64,000 bases of DNA from Nonomuraea indica (GTDB taxonomy: Bacteria > Actinomycetota > Actinomycetes > Streptosporangiales > Streptosporangiaceae). How positions within the stretch are numbered: the first letter of the stretch is position 1; every line of letters begins with the position of its first letter. Below the pieces are notes generated by a model. It was given only the letters and a program-made list of their open reading frames with translations, was not told where the DNA came from and did no database searches. The stretch is taken from assembly GCF_002850745.1 (NCBI RefSeq), contig NZ_KZ559474.1:1-64000 (forward strand). The letters run 5' to 3'. Position numbers and translations under genes: made by a program. Shown here piece after piece: positions 33,532 through 41,648 of the stretch.

Positions 33532-34760
33532 GGGGATTCTCCTGGCTGGTCGGGGCGGATGGGGGTGAAGCGCACCGGAAGGTGCGCCAGCGACCGGTGG
33601 AACGGGCCGGGCCGCCACAGCAGTTCCTCGCGGGGCACGGTCAGTTCGAGGTCGCACAGGTGGGAGGTCAGGCGCTCGATCGCCGTCATGGCGATGAGCA
33701 TGGCCGGGTCGCTGGCCGGGCAGCGGTGCGGCCCGGCGCCGAAGCCCAGGTAGGCGCCGCCGTCGGAGCGCAGCTCCTCGGGCACGGCGGTCGGCTCGGT
33801 GTTCGCCGCGGCGTAGGAGACGAGGACCAGCTCGGCCGGCTGGATCCACGTGCCGTGGAAGTGCACGGGCTGGCGCACGAAGTAGGGGCCGTAGTTGGCC
33901 ATGGCGGGCTCGGCGCGCAGCGCCTCCAGCAGGGCGTCGTACGTGCTCAGGGCGCCGTTGGCGAGCGAGCTGTAGTAGCGGTCGTCGCTGACCATCCGGG
34001 AGAGCGCGTTGGAGATCAGGCTGGCCGTCGGCTCGTAGCTGGCGGCGATGACGAGCACCAGGTGGTGCAGCACCTCCTCGGTGCTCAGCCCGGCGGGATG
34101 GTGGAGGAACCAGGAGGTCAGGTCGTCGCCCGGACTGGCCGTCTTGGCCTGGATGAGCTCGCCGATGTAGCGGTAGAAGGCGTCGTGGCCGCGCGCGCCG
34201 ACCTCCCCGTCCGCCTCCATCATGTCCGACAGGGCCTTGATCAGCGCGTCGCTGTCGGAGTCCGGCCGGCCGAGGAGCCGGTTGAAGATCCGCAAGGGGA
34301 TGGCCCTGGCGAAGTCGGCGGCCAGGTCGGCCTCGCCCTTCGCGGCGAACCGGGCGATGAGCGCGTCACACACCTCGATCACCGTCTGGCGCAGCTTGTG
34401 CGGCTGGATCATGCTGAAGCAGTCGGTGATCACCTTGCGGTAGCGGGCGTGCTCCACGCCGTCGGAGTAGAGCGCGTTGGTCCGGTAGCCGAGCATGCCG
34501 ACCATCGCCGCGGCCTCGGGGGTGCCGGGGAGGCGCGCCTGCCAGTCGGTGCCGTTCTTGCTCCAGACCCCGCCCGCGTTCGTGAGCACGTCCACGGCGG
34601 CCTGGTAGCCGATCACCAGGTGGGCCTCGATGCCGGGGGCGATCTCCACGGGCGCGACCGCGCCGTGCCGGTGGCGCAGCGCCGCGTAGACCGCCTGCGG
34701 GTCCCTGGCGAAGTCGGGCCCGTACAGCCGCCCGGCGTCGGGCAGGTAGCGCATGGTCAT
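33435..34760 (-). CDS. Cytochrome P450, conservon-associated (CYP157-like, CvnE position)
   Basis: This is a 441-aa P450 with heme loop 'LGFGAGPHRCPASDPAML' and K-helix 'LLEALRAEP' (ExxR present). The I-helix is atypical: 'VLVIAASYEPTASLIS' lacks the usual Gly and paired Thr that activate oxygen. About 35 C-terminal residues from 33540 on ('ESPWAVQPPSSSTPSEP' onward) look like an out-of-frame reading of the next gene, so the family domain probably ends near 33540. ATG at 34760 overlaps the CvnD stop (ATGA). Function could be regulatory or catalytic. Confidence 0.85.
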   Translation of the reverse strand: MTMRYLPDAGRLYGPDFARDPQAVYAALRHRHGAVAPVEIAPGIEAHLVIGYQAAVDVLTNAGGVWSKNGTDWQARLPGTPEAAAMVGMLGYRTNALYSDGVEHARYRKVITDCFSMIQPHKLRQTVIEVCDALIARFAAKGEADLAADFARAIPLRIFNRLLGRPDSDSDALIKALSDMMEADGEVGARGHDAFYRYIGELIQAKTASPGDDLTSWFLHHPAGLSTEEVLHHLVLVIAASYEPTASLISNALSRMVSDDRYYSSLANGALSTYDALLEALRAEPAMANYGPYFVRQPVHFHGTWIQPAELVLVSYAAANTEPTAVPEELRSDGGAYLGFGAGPHRCPASDPAMLIAMTAIERLTSHLCDLELTVPREELLWRPGPFHRSLAHLPVRFTPIRPDQPGESPWAVQPPSSSTPSEPTSPVRSAGYVTSAPWSS

Positions 34761-35335
34761 GACAGAACCAGTTCTCTGATGTGCTCCACCAGCGCGATCA
34801 GGGAGGCGCGGGCGGATGCGGGGTCGCGGGCGTCGCACACCAGCAGCGGTGTGCGCGGGTCCAGGTCCAGCGCCTGGCGCAGGGCCTCAGGAGGGTACTG
34901 GGGGGAGTCGGGGAAGTGGTTGACGGCCACCGCGTAGCGGATTCCGGCGTTCTCCACCAGGTCGAGGACGGCGAAGCTGTCGTCGATGCGGCGGGTGTCG
35001 GCCAGCACCAGCACGCCGAGCGCGCCGCGGACCAGCTCGTCCCACAGGACCTGGAACCGGGTCTGCCCCGGTGCGCCGAACAGGTAGAGCACCACGCCGG
35101 GCAGCGTGAGCCGGCCGAAGTCGATCGCGGTGGTCGTGGTGGTCTTCTCGTTCACTCCGGTGAGGTCGTCGACCAGCGTGCCCGCCTGGGTGAGCACTTC
35201 CTCGGTGTTGAGCGGCTCGATCTCCGACAGCGCGCCCACGATCGTCGTCTTGCCCACGCCGAACGGCCCGGCGATGACCAGTTTGACCGGGATGTGGTCG
35301 GCACTGATACGCCTGTCAGAGCGCGCGGAGGCCAC
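34757..35335 (-). CDS. cvnD: CvnD-like ATP/GTP-binding protein
   Basis: This 192-aa small GTPase-like component of the conservon has P-loop 'GPFGVGKTTIVGALS' (about residues 23-37), a switch-like 'EKTTTTTAIDFGRL', and 'LFGAPGQTRF' (G3-like). 'VNHF' stands at the place of the NKxD guanine-specificity motif, which is degenerate. In Streptomyces, CvnD associates at the membrane with CvnA-C as a G-protein-coupled-like module. GTG at 35335 overlaps cvnC by 20 bp. Confidence 0.88.
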   Translation of the reverse strand: MASARSDRRISADHIPVKLVIAGPFGVGKTTIVGALSEIEPLNTEEVLTQAGTLVDDLTGVNEKTTTTTAIDFGRLTLPGVVLYLFGAPGQTRFQVLWDELVRGALGVLVLADTRRIDDSFAVLDLVENAGIRYAVAVNHFPDSPQYPPEALRQALDLDPRTPLLVCDARDPASARASLIALVEHIRELVLS

Positions 35336-35666
35336 TGAGCACCAACTCCAGGATCTCGATGTCGGGCAGGTCGGAGGGGGGCGGGTCGCGGGTGAGCAGT
35401 GTCCCGTTGCCCACCAGGCCGGCCACCAGCAGTCGCACCACGCAGTACGGCAGCCCCAGGTGCGCGGCGCATTCGTAGACCGAGAGCGGCTCGTCGCGCA
35501 GCAGGGCCAGCAGGTGCGACGCCGGCGGGTCCAGCCCGCCGGCGTCGGCGTCGGCGGCGATGGAGACCAGGGTGGTGCGCTCGACGCTGATGTGCTCGGG
35601 CACGCTCAACCTCGCGGCGGCCATGTAATCCGGGACGACCCGCCGCCGCTGCCGTCCGGAGGTCAT
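35316..35666 (-). CDS. cvnC: CvnC-like DUF742 protein
   Basis: This 116-aa DUF742 protein has basic N-terminal 'MTSGRQRRRVVPDYMAAARL', then a winged-helix-like core 'HLLALLRDEPLSVYECAAHL' and 'GLPYCVVRLLVAGLVGNGTL'. It is part of the conservon complex. ATG at 35666 overlaps the cvnB stop (ATGA), fixing the start; the longer open frame is a shadow of cvnB. Confidence 0.88.
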   Translation of the reverse strand: MTSGRQRRRVVPDYMAAARLSVPEHISVERTTLVSIAADADAGGLDPPASHLLALLRDEPLSVYECAAHLGLPYCVVRLLVAGLVGNGTLLTRDPPPSDLPDIEILELVLSGLRAL

Positions 35667-36118
35667 GCCCGGGTGCCCGGTGTCCTGGCCGCGCTGGCCT
35701 CGTCGAGAGCCTTGATCAGCTTCTGCACCTGGAGCTGGACCTCGTAGGCCAGCGAGCCGACGTTCACCGACGAGGTGGCGGCCACGACGATCGCGGCGCG
35801 GTCGCCGGCCGGGGCGATGTAGTAGTAGCCGGTGTCCGCGGAGATGACGATGTCGACCACCTCGCCGTCGCCGCCGTTGCCGAGGCCGAGGCACAGGGCG
35901 CGGGCGGCGCCCAGCACGGAGCTCGTCATGGCGGCGGCGCGCTCACCGGTCTCGGCGTTGACGTCGGCCGAGCCGCCGAGGACCAGCCCGTCCCGGCTCA
36001 GCACCACGCCGCGGGCGACGCCGGGCAGGGCCAGCAGCGGCGACAGCACCCATGACACGTCGAGGGAGAGCGGGCGGCCCTTGGTGTGAACACGGCCGGA
36101 GGCGCTGTGAGCGTCCAT
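35663..36118 (-). CDS. cvnB: CvnB-like Roadblock/LC7 protein
   Basis: This 151-aa Roadblock/LC7-fold protein regulates the partner GTPase in conservons. The fold signature is visible: 'LSPLLALPGVARGVVLSRDG', then 'ERAAAMTSSVLGAARAL', and 'GYYYIAPAGDRAAIVVAATS'. It follows cvnA by 6 bp and overlaps cvnC by 4 bp. Confidence 0.88.
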   Translation of the reverse strand: MDAHSASGRVHTKGRPLSLDVSWVLSPLLALPGVARGVVLSRDGLVLGGSADVNAETGERAAAMTSSVLGAARALCLGLGNGGDGEVVDIVISADTGYYYIAPAGDRAAIVVAATSSVNVGSLAYEVQLQVQKLIKALDEASAARTPGTRA

Positions 36119-36124
36119 GGAGCG

Positions 36125-37729
36125 TCAGTTCCCTTCGGTGTTGTCGTGCGGCTGGGCGGGAAGCGCTTCGCGGCGTCCGGCTTCGGCTCCGGCCTGGAAG
36201 TCGCCCCACCTCCGAGCGGCCTCCTCCGGGGTGGTCAGCGACCTGCTCCCGGAGCCGCCGGAGCTCCCCGATCCGCCCGAGCCGGCGGTCGGGCGGGGGC
36301 CGGAGGCGGATCGCCGGGACTGGCGGCGGCGCTGCGGGAGCGCCGCGAGCGCCTCCGCCGGGCCGGGCTGCTCCGACGCCGTCGCGGGTTCGGGCCGCAG
36401 GGAGGCGACGGGTTCGGGCCGCCGGGAGGCCTCCGGCCGCAGGGCGGTCACGGGTTCCGGCCGCAGGGGCCCGGCGGAGGGGGTCGCGGCCGGGACGGTC
36501 GGGGCCGGGAGGGTGGTGGTGGGGATCGCGGTGGTGACGGCGGCGGGGACGGTCGCGCGGACCGGCTCGGGTGCGAGCACCGACGGCCGGCTGTCCTCCG
36601 GCATCTCGACGAGCAGCGCGGCGGGGATGTTGACCACGGCCTGGACCCCGCCGAAGGCGCTCTTCTTGACCGTGACCTGCATGCCGTAGTGCGCGACCTG
36701 GCGGCCGATGGCGGCCCATCCGGTACGGGGCGGGTTGCCGAGATCGACCAGCCGGACGGGGTGACCGCCGCTCAGCAGGCGGGTCGCGCGGGCGTACTGC
36801 TCCTCGTTGAGACCCACGCCGGCGTCGTCGATGACGATGGCGGCCCCGTTGTTGGTCTCGTGCACGGCGATCGTCACCTTGAGGGTGCCGTGGGAGTGGT
36901 GAACCGCGTTGGCCAGCAGCTCGGAGGTGATGAACAGGATCGGCTCGGCCGCGCGGGCGGCGACCCCGATGCGGCGGCGCAGGTGGTTGGCCGGACCCTC
37001 GATGCGCTGCTCGAAGTTCTCGACGCGGGAGATGGCGCCCACCACCAGGTCCACCAGGTAGGTGTCGTCACGTGACAGGCCGGGCGTGGCACCGCAGGCG
37101 ATGCCGGTGACCTGGACGCGGCGGATGATCAGCTCGTTGAACATGTCGAGCCCCAGCACCTCGCGCAGCAGCGCGGTGTGCTCGTCGCCGCTGTAGCGCT
37201 GCTGGATGCCGGCGAGCAGGTCCTGGGCGCGCAGCGCCTGGGTCTGCACGCGCGACATGGCGCCTCTGACGATCGCCTGGGCGGCCTCGTCGATGCGCTC
37301 GCCCTCCTCGCGGACGCCTCGGGCGACGGCGTCGAGGATGCCGCGGTGCAGCCGGTCGAGCTCGGTGCCGGCCAGGGCCGGGTTCTGCACGCCGGGCACG
37401 ATCACGTGGGGGGCGCGCAGGTGGGACACCAGGGCCGGGATCCGCGTGGCCAGCAGGTGTTCGGTCTCGGCCCGCACCACGTCCTGCTGGGCGCGGGCCT
37501 CGATGAGCAGGTCGGCGGCCTCCTGCGCCTGGCGTTCGGCCTGGGCCAGCCGCTGGTCCCGGGCGCTGGTCTCGCGCGTCAGGTGCTCCTGGGCCTGGCG
37601 GGCGCGGACGAGCTGCCCGCGCGCCTCGGCGAGGTCGCGGCGTACGCGCAGGTGGGCGATCAGTACGCCCACGAGGGCGAGGACGGCGACACCGATCACG
37701 ATCGGGACGCTGAAGGAGTCTGGCGGCAT
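36125..37729 (-). CDS. cvnA: CvnA-like membrane sensor with histidine-kinase ATPase domain
   Basis: This 534-aa sensor has one N-terminal membrane helix ('SVPIVIGVAVLALVGVLIAH') and a coiled-coil of about residues 30-100 rich in Ala/Glu/Arg. A helical region precedes a HATPase_c domain at about residues 270-370, with N-box 'ITSELLANAVHHS' and G-box 'IDDAGVGLN'. The C-terminal 130 residues are Pro/Ala-rich and repetitive ('LRPEP' variants). No canonical phospho-acceptor H-box is obvious, as usual for CvnA. It is the first gene of the conservon operon, with promoter elements at 37962-37990. Confidence 0.87.
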   Translation of the reverse strand: MPPDSFSVPIVIGVAVLALVGVLIAHLRVRRDLAEARGQLVRARQAQEHLTRETSARDQRLAQAERQAQEAADLLIEARAQQDVVRAETEHLLATRIPALVSHLRAPHVIVPGVQNPALAGTELDRLHRGILDAVARGVREEGERIDEAAQAIVRGAMSRVQTQALRAQDLLAGIQQRYSGDEHTALLREVLGLDMFNELIIRRVQVTGIACGATPGLSRDDTYLVDLVVGAISRVENFEQRIEGPANHLRRRIGVAARAAEPILFITSELLANAVHHSHGTLKVTIAVHETNNGAAIVIDDAGVGLNEEQYARATRLLSGGHPVRLVDLGNPPRTGWAAIGRQVAHYGMQVTVKKSAFGGVQAVVNIPAALLVEMPEDSRPSVLAPEPVRATVPAAVTTAIPTTTLPAPTVPAATPSAGPLRPEPVTALRPEASRRPEPVASLRPEPATASEQPGPAEALAALPQRRRQSRRSASGPRPTAGSGGSGSSGGSGSRSLTTPEEAARRWGDFQAGAEAGRREALPAQPHDNTEGN

Positions 37730-38082
37730 GACAATCCTGGGGTCGGAGGAGAACCGGCGGGCGGGTCGACCGGAGCGGAGCCCGCGCTAGCGAACCGGGC
37801 CGGCGTCCCGCCATGGCCTGCTGTGGCCGCGAGGGCGTCGCGCTCGCCGGCCCGCGCCGGCGGCACGGCTGCGCGCCTGCTGCGGCTCTGCCGGGGGCAT
37901 GGCGGGGCCAAGGGACATGGGCATCCTCGGTCTCATGGGTGCAACGGCCGATCAGGAAAACCAGTATTCCCGTTACGTCACGATAGTCAACTGTAAGTAA
38001 GCTCGCCGCTGCGCTCGGGAACCTGTCCCCCCACGTAGATCATCGATTTTCTGTCAAGATTTCTGTCAGAGCGCGGCCGGGG
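37730..38082. other. 353-bp intergenic region upstream of conservon
   Basis: No gene is seen. It holds the likely conservon promoter (37962-37990) and, near the end of the convergent-side kinase gene, a direct repeat of about 9 bp (TTTCTGTCA at about 38048 and 38060). About 230 nt would be transcribed before cvnA. Confidence 0.5.
37962..37990 (-). promoter_or_regulatory. Probable conservon promoter TTGACT-16/17-AATACT/ATACTG
   Basis: On the minus strand TTGACT (37985-37990) is followed after 16 bp by AATACT (37963-37968) or after 17 bp by ATACTG. The AT-rich stretch is the only one in this gap with housekeeping-type spacing. It implies a long leader of about 230 nt before cvnA. Confidence 0.5.
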
Positions 38083-39204
38083 TCAGGCCCAGCCGTCCGC
38101 CTTCAGGCGGACCCGCCGGGCCGTCTCCTCGGCCGACTGCCCGTCCGTGTCCACGAGCAGCGCCCCGTCGCGAGGAAGATCTTCGCGGGCCGCGCGCTCC
38201 GCGATCCGCCGCAGCGTGGCGGGCGGCAGCCCGCGCAGCTCGTCGCCCGGGATCACCGGCCCGAGCCCCCGCCCGCGCAGGAGCAGGCGCTCGGCCAGTG
38301 TGTCCCGGGAGGCGCGCAGCCGGCACACGGTCAGCGCCCCGGCCGCGAACAGGCCGGCCGCACCGTGGGGCACGTCGCCGGAGACGACCAGGCGACGAGC
38401 CCCGGCGCCGCGGTGGACCTCCCACAGCGCGGCCAGATTCGCCGTCCTGATCGCGTCGCCGTCGGCGCCGGGGCGCAGGAAGCCGATCTGCTGGAGGTCG
38501 ACGTACGCGGCCGGGGCGCCCGTACGGATGAGGCGCCGGTAGATCTCGAAGGCGACCGTGGACTTGCCGACACCCGTGGGGCCGGTGATCCACAGGACGG
38601 GTGCGGGGTCCGGCGGCGCGACCCGTTCCCGTACGCCGACCGGCCGCGGATCCGGCAGGGCGCCCGCCCGGTCGAGAGCCGGACCCGGACCGGGCAGGCC
38701 GCCCGCCCGGTCGAGGACCTGCCGGGCCGCCTGCGGCACGGTGAGCCCGGTGGTGTCCACGCACGCGGCGGCGAGATCCGTGCGGTCGAGCGCGTCGGCG
38801 TCGGCGAGGGCCGCGTCCACCAGGCCGGGAAGCCAGCCGCGGCCGAGGAAGCGGCGCCGGAGCGCGTCCGGCTCGGCGCGCAGCCGGATCGGTGTCACGT
38901 CGGCGCCGGGGACGGCCGCCGTGTAGAGCGCCGCCTCGCCGGGGGTGTTCACGTACCCGGAGAGGACCAGGCAGCGGACCCCGGCGGCCGCGAGGTTCGG
39001 CCAGATCGCGCCGAGGGCGCGCGCCCGGAGCGCGTGCTCGCCCCCGGCCGGCACGGGGTGGACGAGGCTGATCTGGTCGGCGTCGAGGTAGGCCGCCCGG
39101 ATGCCGGCCCTGGTCAGCCGGCCGAAGACCTCGAACCCGGTCGTGGACTTGCCGACGCCGGACGGGCCGCAGAGCCAGAGCAGGCGGGGGCGGCTGTCAC
39201 TCAC
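38083..39204 (-). CDS. Tandemly duplicated P-loop kinase-like protein
   Basis: The 373-aa protein consists of two homologous ATP-binding halves. P-loops are 'LLWLCGPSGVGKST' (GPSGVGKST at about residues 13-21) and 'VLWITGPTGVGKST' (GPTGVGKST at about 208-216). Each is followed by a matching pattern: 'YLDADQISLVHP' vs 'YVDLQQIGFLRP', 'LSGYVNTPGEA' vs 'VSGDVPHGAAG', 'LRAEPDALRRRFLGRG' vs 'LRASRDTLAERLLLRG'. The fold resembles adenylylsulfate/shikimate-type kinases; the substrate is unknown. GTG at 39204 is the first in-frame start that precedes the conserved domain. It is divergent from a GntR gene. Confidence 0.75.
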   Translation of the reverse strand: MSDSRPRLLWLCGPSGVGKSTTGFEVFGRLTRAGIRAAYLDADQISLVHPVPAGGEHALRARALGAIWPNLAAAGVRCLVLSGYVNTPGEAALYTAAVPGADVTPIRLRAEPDALRRRFLGRGWLPGLVDAALADADALDRTDLAAACVDTTGLTVPQAARQVLDRAGGLPGPGPALDRAGALPDPRPVGVRERVAPPDPAPVLWITGPTGVGKSTVAFEIYRRLIRTGAPAAYVDLQQIGFLRPGADGDAIRTANLAALWEVHRGAGARRLVVSGDVPHGAAGLFAAGALTVCRLRASRDTLAERLLLRGRGLGPVIPGDELRGLPPATLRRIAERAAREDLPRDGALLVDTDGQSAEETARRVRLKADGWA

Positions 39205-39259
39205 TCCCGCGACGGTAGCCGTGGGGGCGCTGGACGGCGAATGGTTAACCGGGCCGCGC

Positions 39260-39299
39260 TTGACAGAGCGCGACATGCGGCATGCAATATATTGCATGC
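39260..39299 (+). promoter_or_regulatory. acdS-operon promoter with 20-bp palindrome covering the start codon
   Basis: TTGACA (39260-39265) is a consensus -35. The perfect 20-bp palindrome GCATGCAATATATTGCATGC spans 39280-39299 and contains possible -10 sequences (TGCAAT with 17-bp or CAATAT with 19-bp spacing). It also contains the ATG (39296-39298) of the GntR gene, so transcription starts at or next to the start codon. The site is inferred to be the GntR operator. Confidence 0.7.
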
Positions 39300-39994
39300 C
39301 GGTACCGCAGGGCCGAGGGCTCGTCAACCGTTCGCTCCTTCGCGAGAACGCCTACCGGGCGATCCGGGACGCCATCGTCGACGGCACGCTGGCGCCCGGC
39401 GAGCGGCTCCACGACGGCGACCTGGTGGCCTGGCTGGGCGTCAGCCGCACGCCGGTCCGTGAGGCGCTGGCCCGCCTGGAGCAGGCCGGGCTCGTGCGCA
39501 CCAAGCCGGGCCGCTACACGGTCGTCAGCCCGCTCGACGTCCGAGCCGCCCGCGACGCCCAGTCCGTCACCGCCGCCATGCACGAGCTGGCGGTCCGCGA
39601 GGCGGTGCCCCACCTGTCCGCCGCCGAGCTGGACGCCATGCGCGAGGCCAACGCCCGCTTCGCCGACGCGCTGCGCCGTGACGACGTCGACGCGGCCATC
39701 GCCGCCGACGACGACTTCCACGGCGTCCCGGTCACCGCCGCCGCCAACCACGCCGTCCGCGCCGTGCTGGAGCAGTTTACGCCGCTGCTGCGGCGCCTGG
39801 AACGGGTGCGGTTCTCCTCGCTGAGCGGCCGCGGCTCGGTCGCCCAGCACGAGCGGATCATCGCCCTGTGCGAGGCCGGCGACGCCGACGGCGCGGCGGC
39901 CGCCGCCCTCGCCAACTGGCAGACGCTGGTGCCGCTGCTCGAAGCCACGTTCCCCGACGGCGAGGACTCCTCGTCGCCGGCCTCGGCCATCTAA
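39296..39994 (+). CDS. GntR family regulator of the ACC deaminase operon
   Basis: This 232-aa regulator has winged helix 'AYRAIRDAIVDGTLAPGERL' and 'LVAWLGVSRTPVREALARLE' (about residues 20-65), followed by an FCD ligand domain ('AIAADDDFHGVPVTAAANHA'). ATG at 39296 is inside its own putative operator and the message is likely leaderless; upstream codons in the frame are antisense to another gene. It is 10 bp from acdS. The effector is probably 1-aminocyclopropane-1-carboxylate or a relative, by inference from the neighbour. Confidence 0.82.
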   Translation: MPVPQGRGLVNRSLLRENAYRAIRDAIVDGTLAPGERLHDGDLVAWLGVSRTPVREALARLEQAGLVRTKPGRYTVVSPLDVRAARDAQSVTAAMHELAVREAVPHLSAAELDAMREANARFADALRRDDVDAAIAADDDFHGVPVTAAANHAVRAVLEQFTPLLRRLERVRFSSLSGRGSVAQHERIIALCEAGDADGAAAAALANWQTLVPLLEATFPDGEDSSSPASAI

Positions 39995-40004
39995 GGAGCC
40001 ACGC

Positions 40005-41012
40005 ATGTCCCTCGACGACTTCGAGCGGTACCCGCTGCTGTTCGGTCCCAGCCCCGTACACCCGCTCGACCGGCTGAGCGAGCACCTCGGCGGGGCGCGC
40101 ATCTGGGCCAAGCGGGAGGACTGCAACAGCGGCCTCGCGTTCGGCGGCAACAAGACCCGCAAGCTGGAGTACCTGGTGCCGGACGCGCTCGCCCAGGGCG
40201 CGGACACCCTCGTCACCATCGGCGGGGTGCAGTCCAACCACACCCGGCAGGTCGCGGCGGTCGCGGCCAGGGCCGGGCTCAAGGCCGTCCTGGTGCAGGA
40301 GAGCTGGGTGGACTGGCCCGACGCCGTCAACGACAAGGTCGGCAACATCCTGCTCTCCCGGATCATGGGCGCCGACGTTCGGCTGGTCCAGGCGGGGTTC
40401 GGCATCGGCTTCAAGGAGAGCTGGCAGCAGGCGCTGGAGGACGTCCGGGCCGCCGGCGGCACCCCGTACGCCATCCCCGCCGGGGCGTCCGACCACCGGC
40501 TGGGCGGGCTCGGCTTCGCCGGCTGGGCGTACGAGGTGCGGCGGCAGGAGGCCGAGCTGGGCGTGTTCTTCGACACGATCGTGGTGTGCAGCGTCACCGG
40601 CAGCACCCACGCGGGCATGATCGCCGGCTTCGCGGGCCAGGACCGGCCGCGCCGGGTCATCGGCATCGACGCCTCCGCGAAGATCGACGAAACCCGCGCC
40701 CAGGTGGAGAAGATCGCCCGCAACACCGCCGAGCTGATCGGTCTCGGCCGTGAGCTGCGCGACGACGAGATCACCGTGCTGGAGGGCTGGGCCGGCGATC
40801 TCTACGGCATCCCCGTCCCGTCGACCCTGGACGCCATCCGGCTCACCGGCCGCCTCGAAGGCGTGATCCTCGACCCCGTGTACGAGGGCAAGTCCATGGC
40901 CGGGCTCATCGACCTCGTGCGCGACGGGGACATTCCACGCGACTCCAACGTCCTCTACGCCCACCTCGGCGGCCAGCCCGCGCTCAACGCCTACAGCGGC
41001 GTGTTCCGGTGA
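40005..41012 (+). CDS. acdS: 1-Aminocyclopropane-1-carboxylate deaminase
   Basis: This 335-aa PLP enzyme converts ACC, the plant ethylene precursor, to 2-oxobutanoate and ammonia. The PLP Lys is in 'FGGNKTRKLEYL' (about residue 52), with 'GVQSNHTRQVAAVAARAG' following. The residues that distinguish true ACC deaminases from D-cysteine desulfhydrases are present: Glu in 'DPVYEGKSMAGL' and Leu in 'YAHLGGQPALN' (desulfhydrases have Thr/Ser at these positions). It follows GGAG 6 nt upstream and the GntR gene by 10 bp. It suggests a plant-associated or rhizosphere lifestyle. Confidence 0.92.
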   Translation: MSLDDFERYPLLFGPSPVHPLDRLSEHLGGARIWAKREDCNSGLAFGGNKTRKLEYLVPDALAQGADTLVTIGGVQSNHTRQVAAVAARAGLKAVLVQESWVDWPDAVNDKVGNILLSRIMGADVRLVQAGFGIGFKESWQQALEDVRAAGGTPYAIPAGASDHRLGGLGFAGWAYEVRRQEAELGVFFDTIVVCSVTGSTHAGMIAGFAGQDRPRRVIGIDASAKIDETRAQVEKIARNTAELIGLGRELRDDEITVLEGWAGDLYGIPVPSTLDAIRLTGRLEGVILDPVYEGKSMAGLIDLVRDGDIPRDSNVLYAHLGGQPALNAYSGVFR

Positions 41013-41106
41013 CCTGTGGGGCGGAGCCGGCCCGTCGTGACCGGCGCCGCTCCCGCGACCAGCCCGCTCCGACGTACGAGCGGCCGCGCGGGGAGCCGGG
41101 TGGCGC

Positions 41107-41583
41107 TCAGTAGCGGCCGGGACGGACGATCATCATGACGACGACGATCGCCCACAGCAGGTTGTAGACGCCGGCGAGCATGCTCAGCGAGCGCAGCCGC
41201 GTGCCGTCGTCGGGCGAGTCGAGGGCCTCGCGCTGGCGCGGGCAGATGAGCAGGGCGAGGATCGCGCCGGCGGCGGCTGTGAGGATCATCGACAGGGTGA
41301 TCCAGACCTCGCCCATCCGGCCCTGGCTGACGGCCAGGGCGATGCCCACGACGGGCACGATGACGCCGAAGAGTCCGTAACCGCGGCTGATGCGGTGCAG
41401 CGCGGCGGCCACGGCGCGGTTGCGCTCCTGGTCGGGGGCGGGTTCGGCGGGCGCCCCTCCCGCCGGTGCCGGCACCGGCGCGACGATCGGCGCGTACCGG
41501 GGGAACAGGCTCGTCGCGATCGCCGAGCCTCCGATGAACACGATGCCGGCGAGCACGTGCACGGACAGCAGCACACCTTCCAC
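41107..41583 (-). CDS. DUF2269-like integral membrane protein
   Basis: This 158-aa protein has four predicted membrane helices ('LLSVHVLAGIVFIGGSAIAT', 'GLFGVIVPVVGIALAVSQG', 'WITLSMILTAAAGAILALL', 'LSMLAGVYNLLWAIVVVMMI'), with a Pro/Ala-rich loop after the first. The 'HVLAGIVFIGG' opening is typical of the DUF2269 group, whose function is unknown. It lies downstream of a MarR gene, with two MarR-type operators in the 50-bp gap and gene end. Confidence 0.7.
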   Translation of the reverse strand: MEGVLLSVHVLAGIVFIGGSAIATSLFPRYAPIVAPVPAPAGGAPAEPAPDQERNRAVAAALHRISRGYGLFGVIVPVVGIALAVSQGRMGEVWITLSMILTAAAGAILALLICPRQREALDSPDDGTRLRSLSMLAGVYNLLWAIVVVMMIVRPGRY

Positions 41584-41603
41584 GGCTTCTTCCCTCCACC
41601 ATC

Positions 41604-41648
41604 CTTCAGGTGGACTGAAGCCTAGCAGTGGCTTCAGTCAGTCTGAAG
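41604..41648. promoter_or_regulatory. Twin operators CTTCAG-N5-CTGAAG
   Basis: Two identical-arm palindromes lie at 41604-41620 and 41632-41648 with centres 28 bp apart. The first is 21 bp upstream of the DUF2269-like start; the second overlaps the 3' end of the MarR gene. The form and position fit MarR operators that control the membrane protein gene independently of the upstream MarR transcript. Confidence 0.65.

Noticed and set aside
38048..38070. Direct repeat TTTCTGTCA as a regulatory element
   Set aside because: Two copies of 9 bp just beyond the kinase stop codon are too little to support a function.
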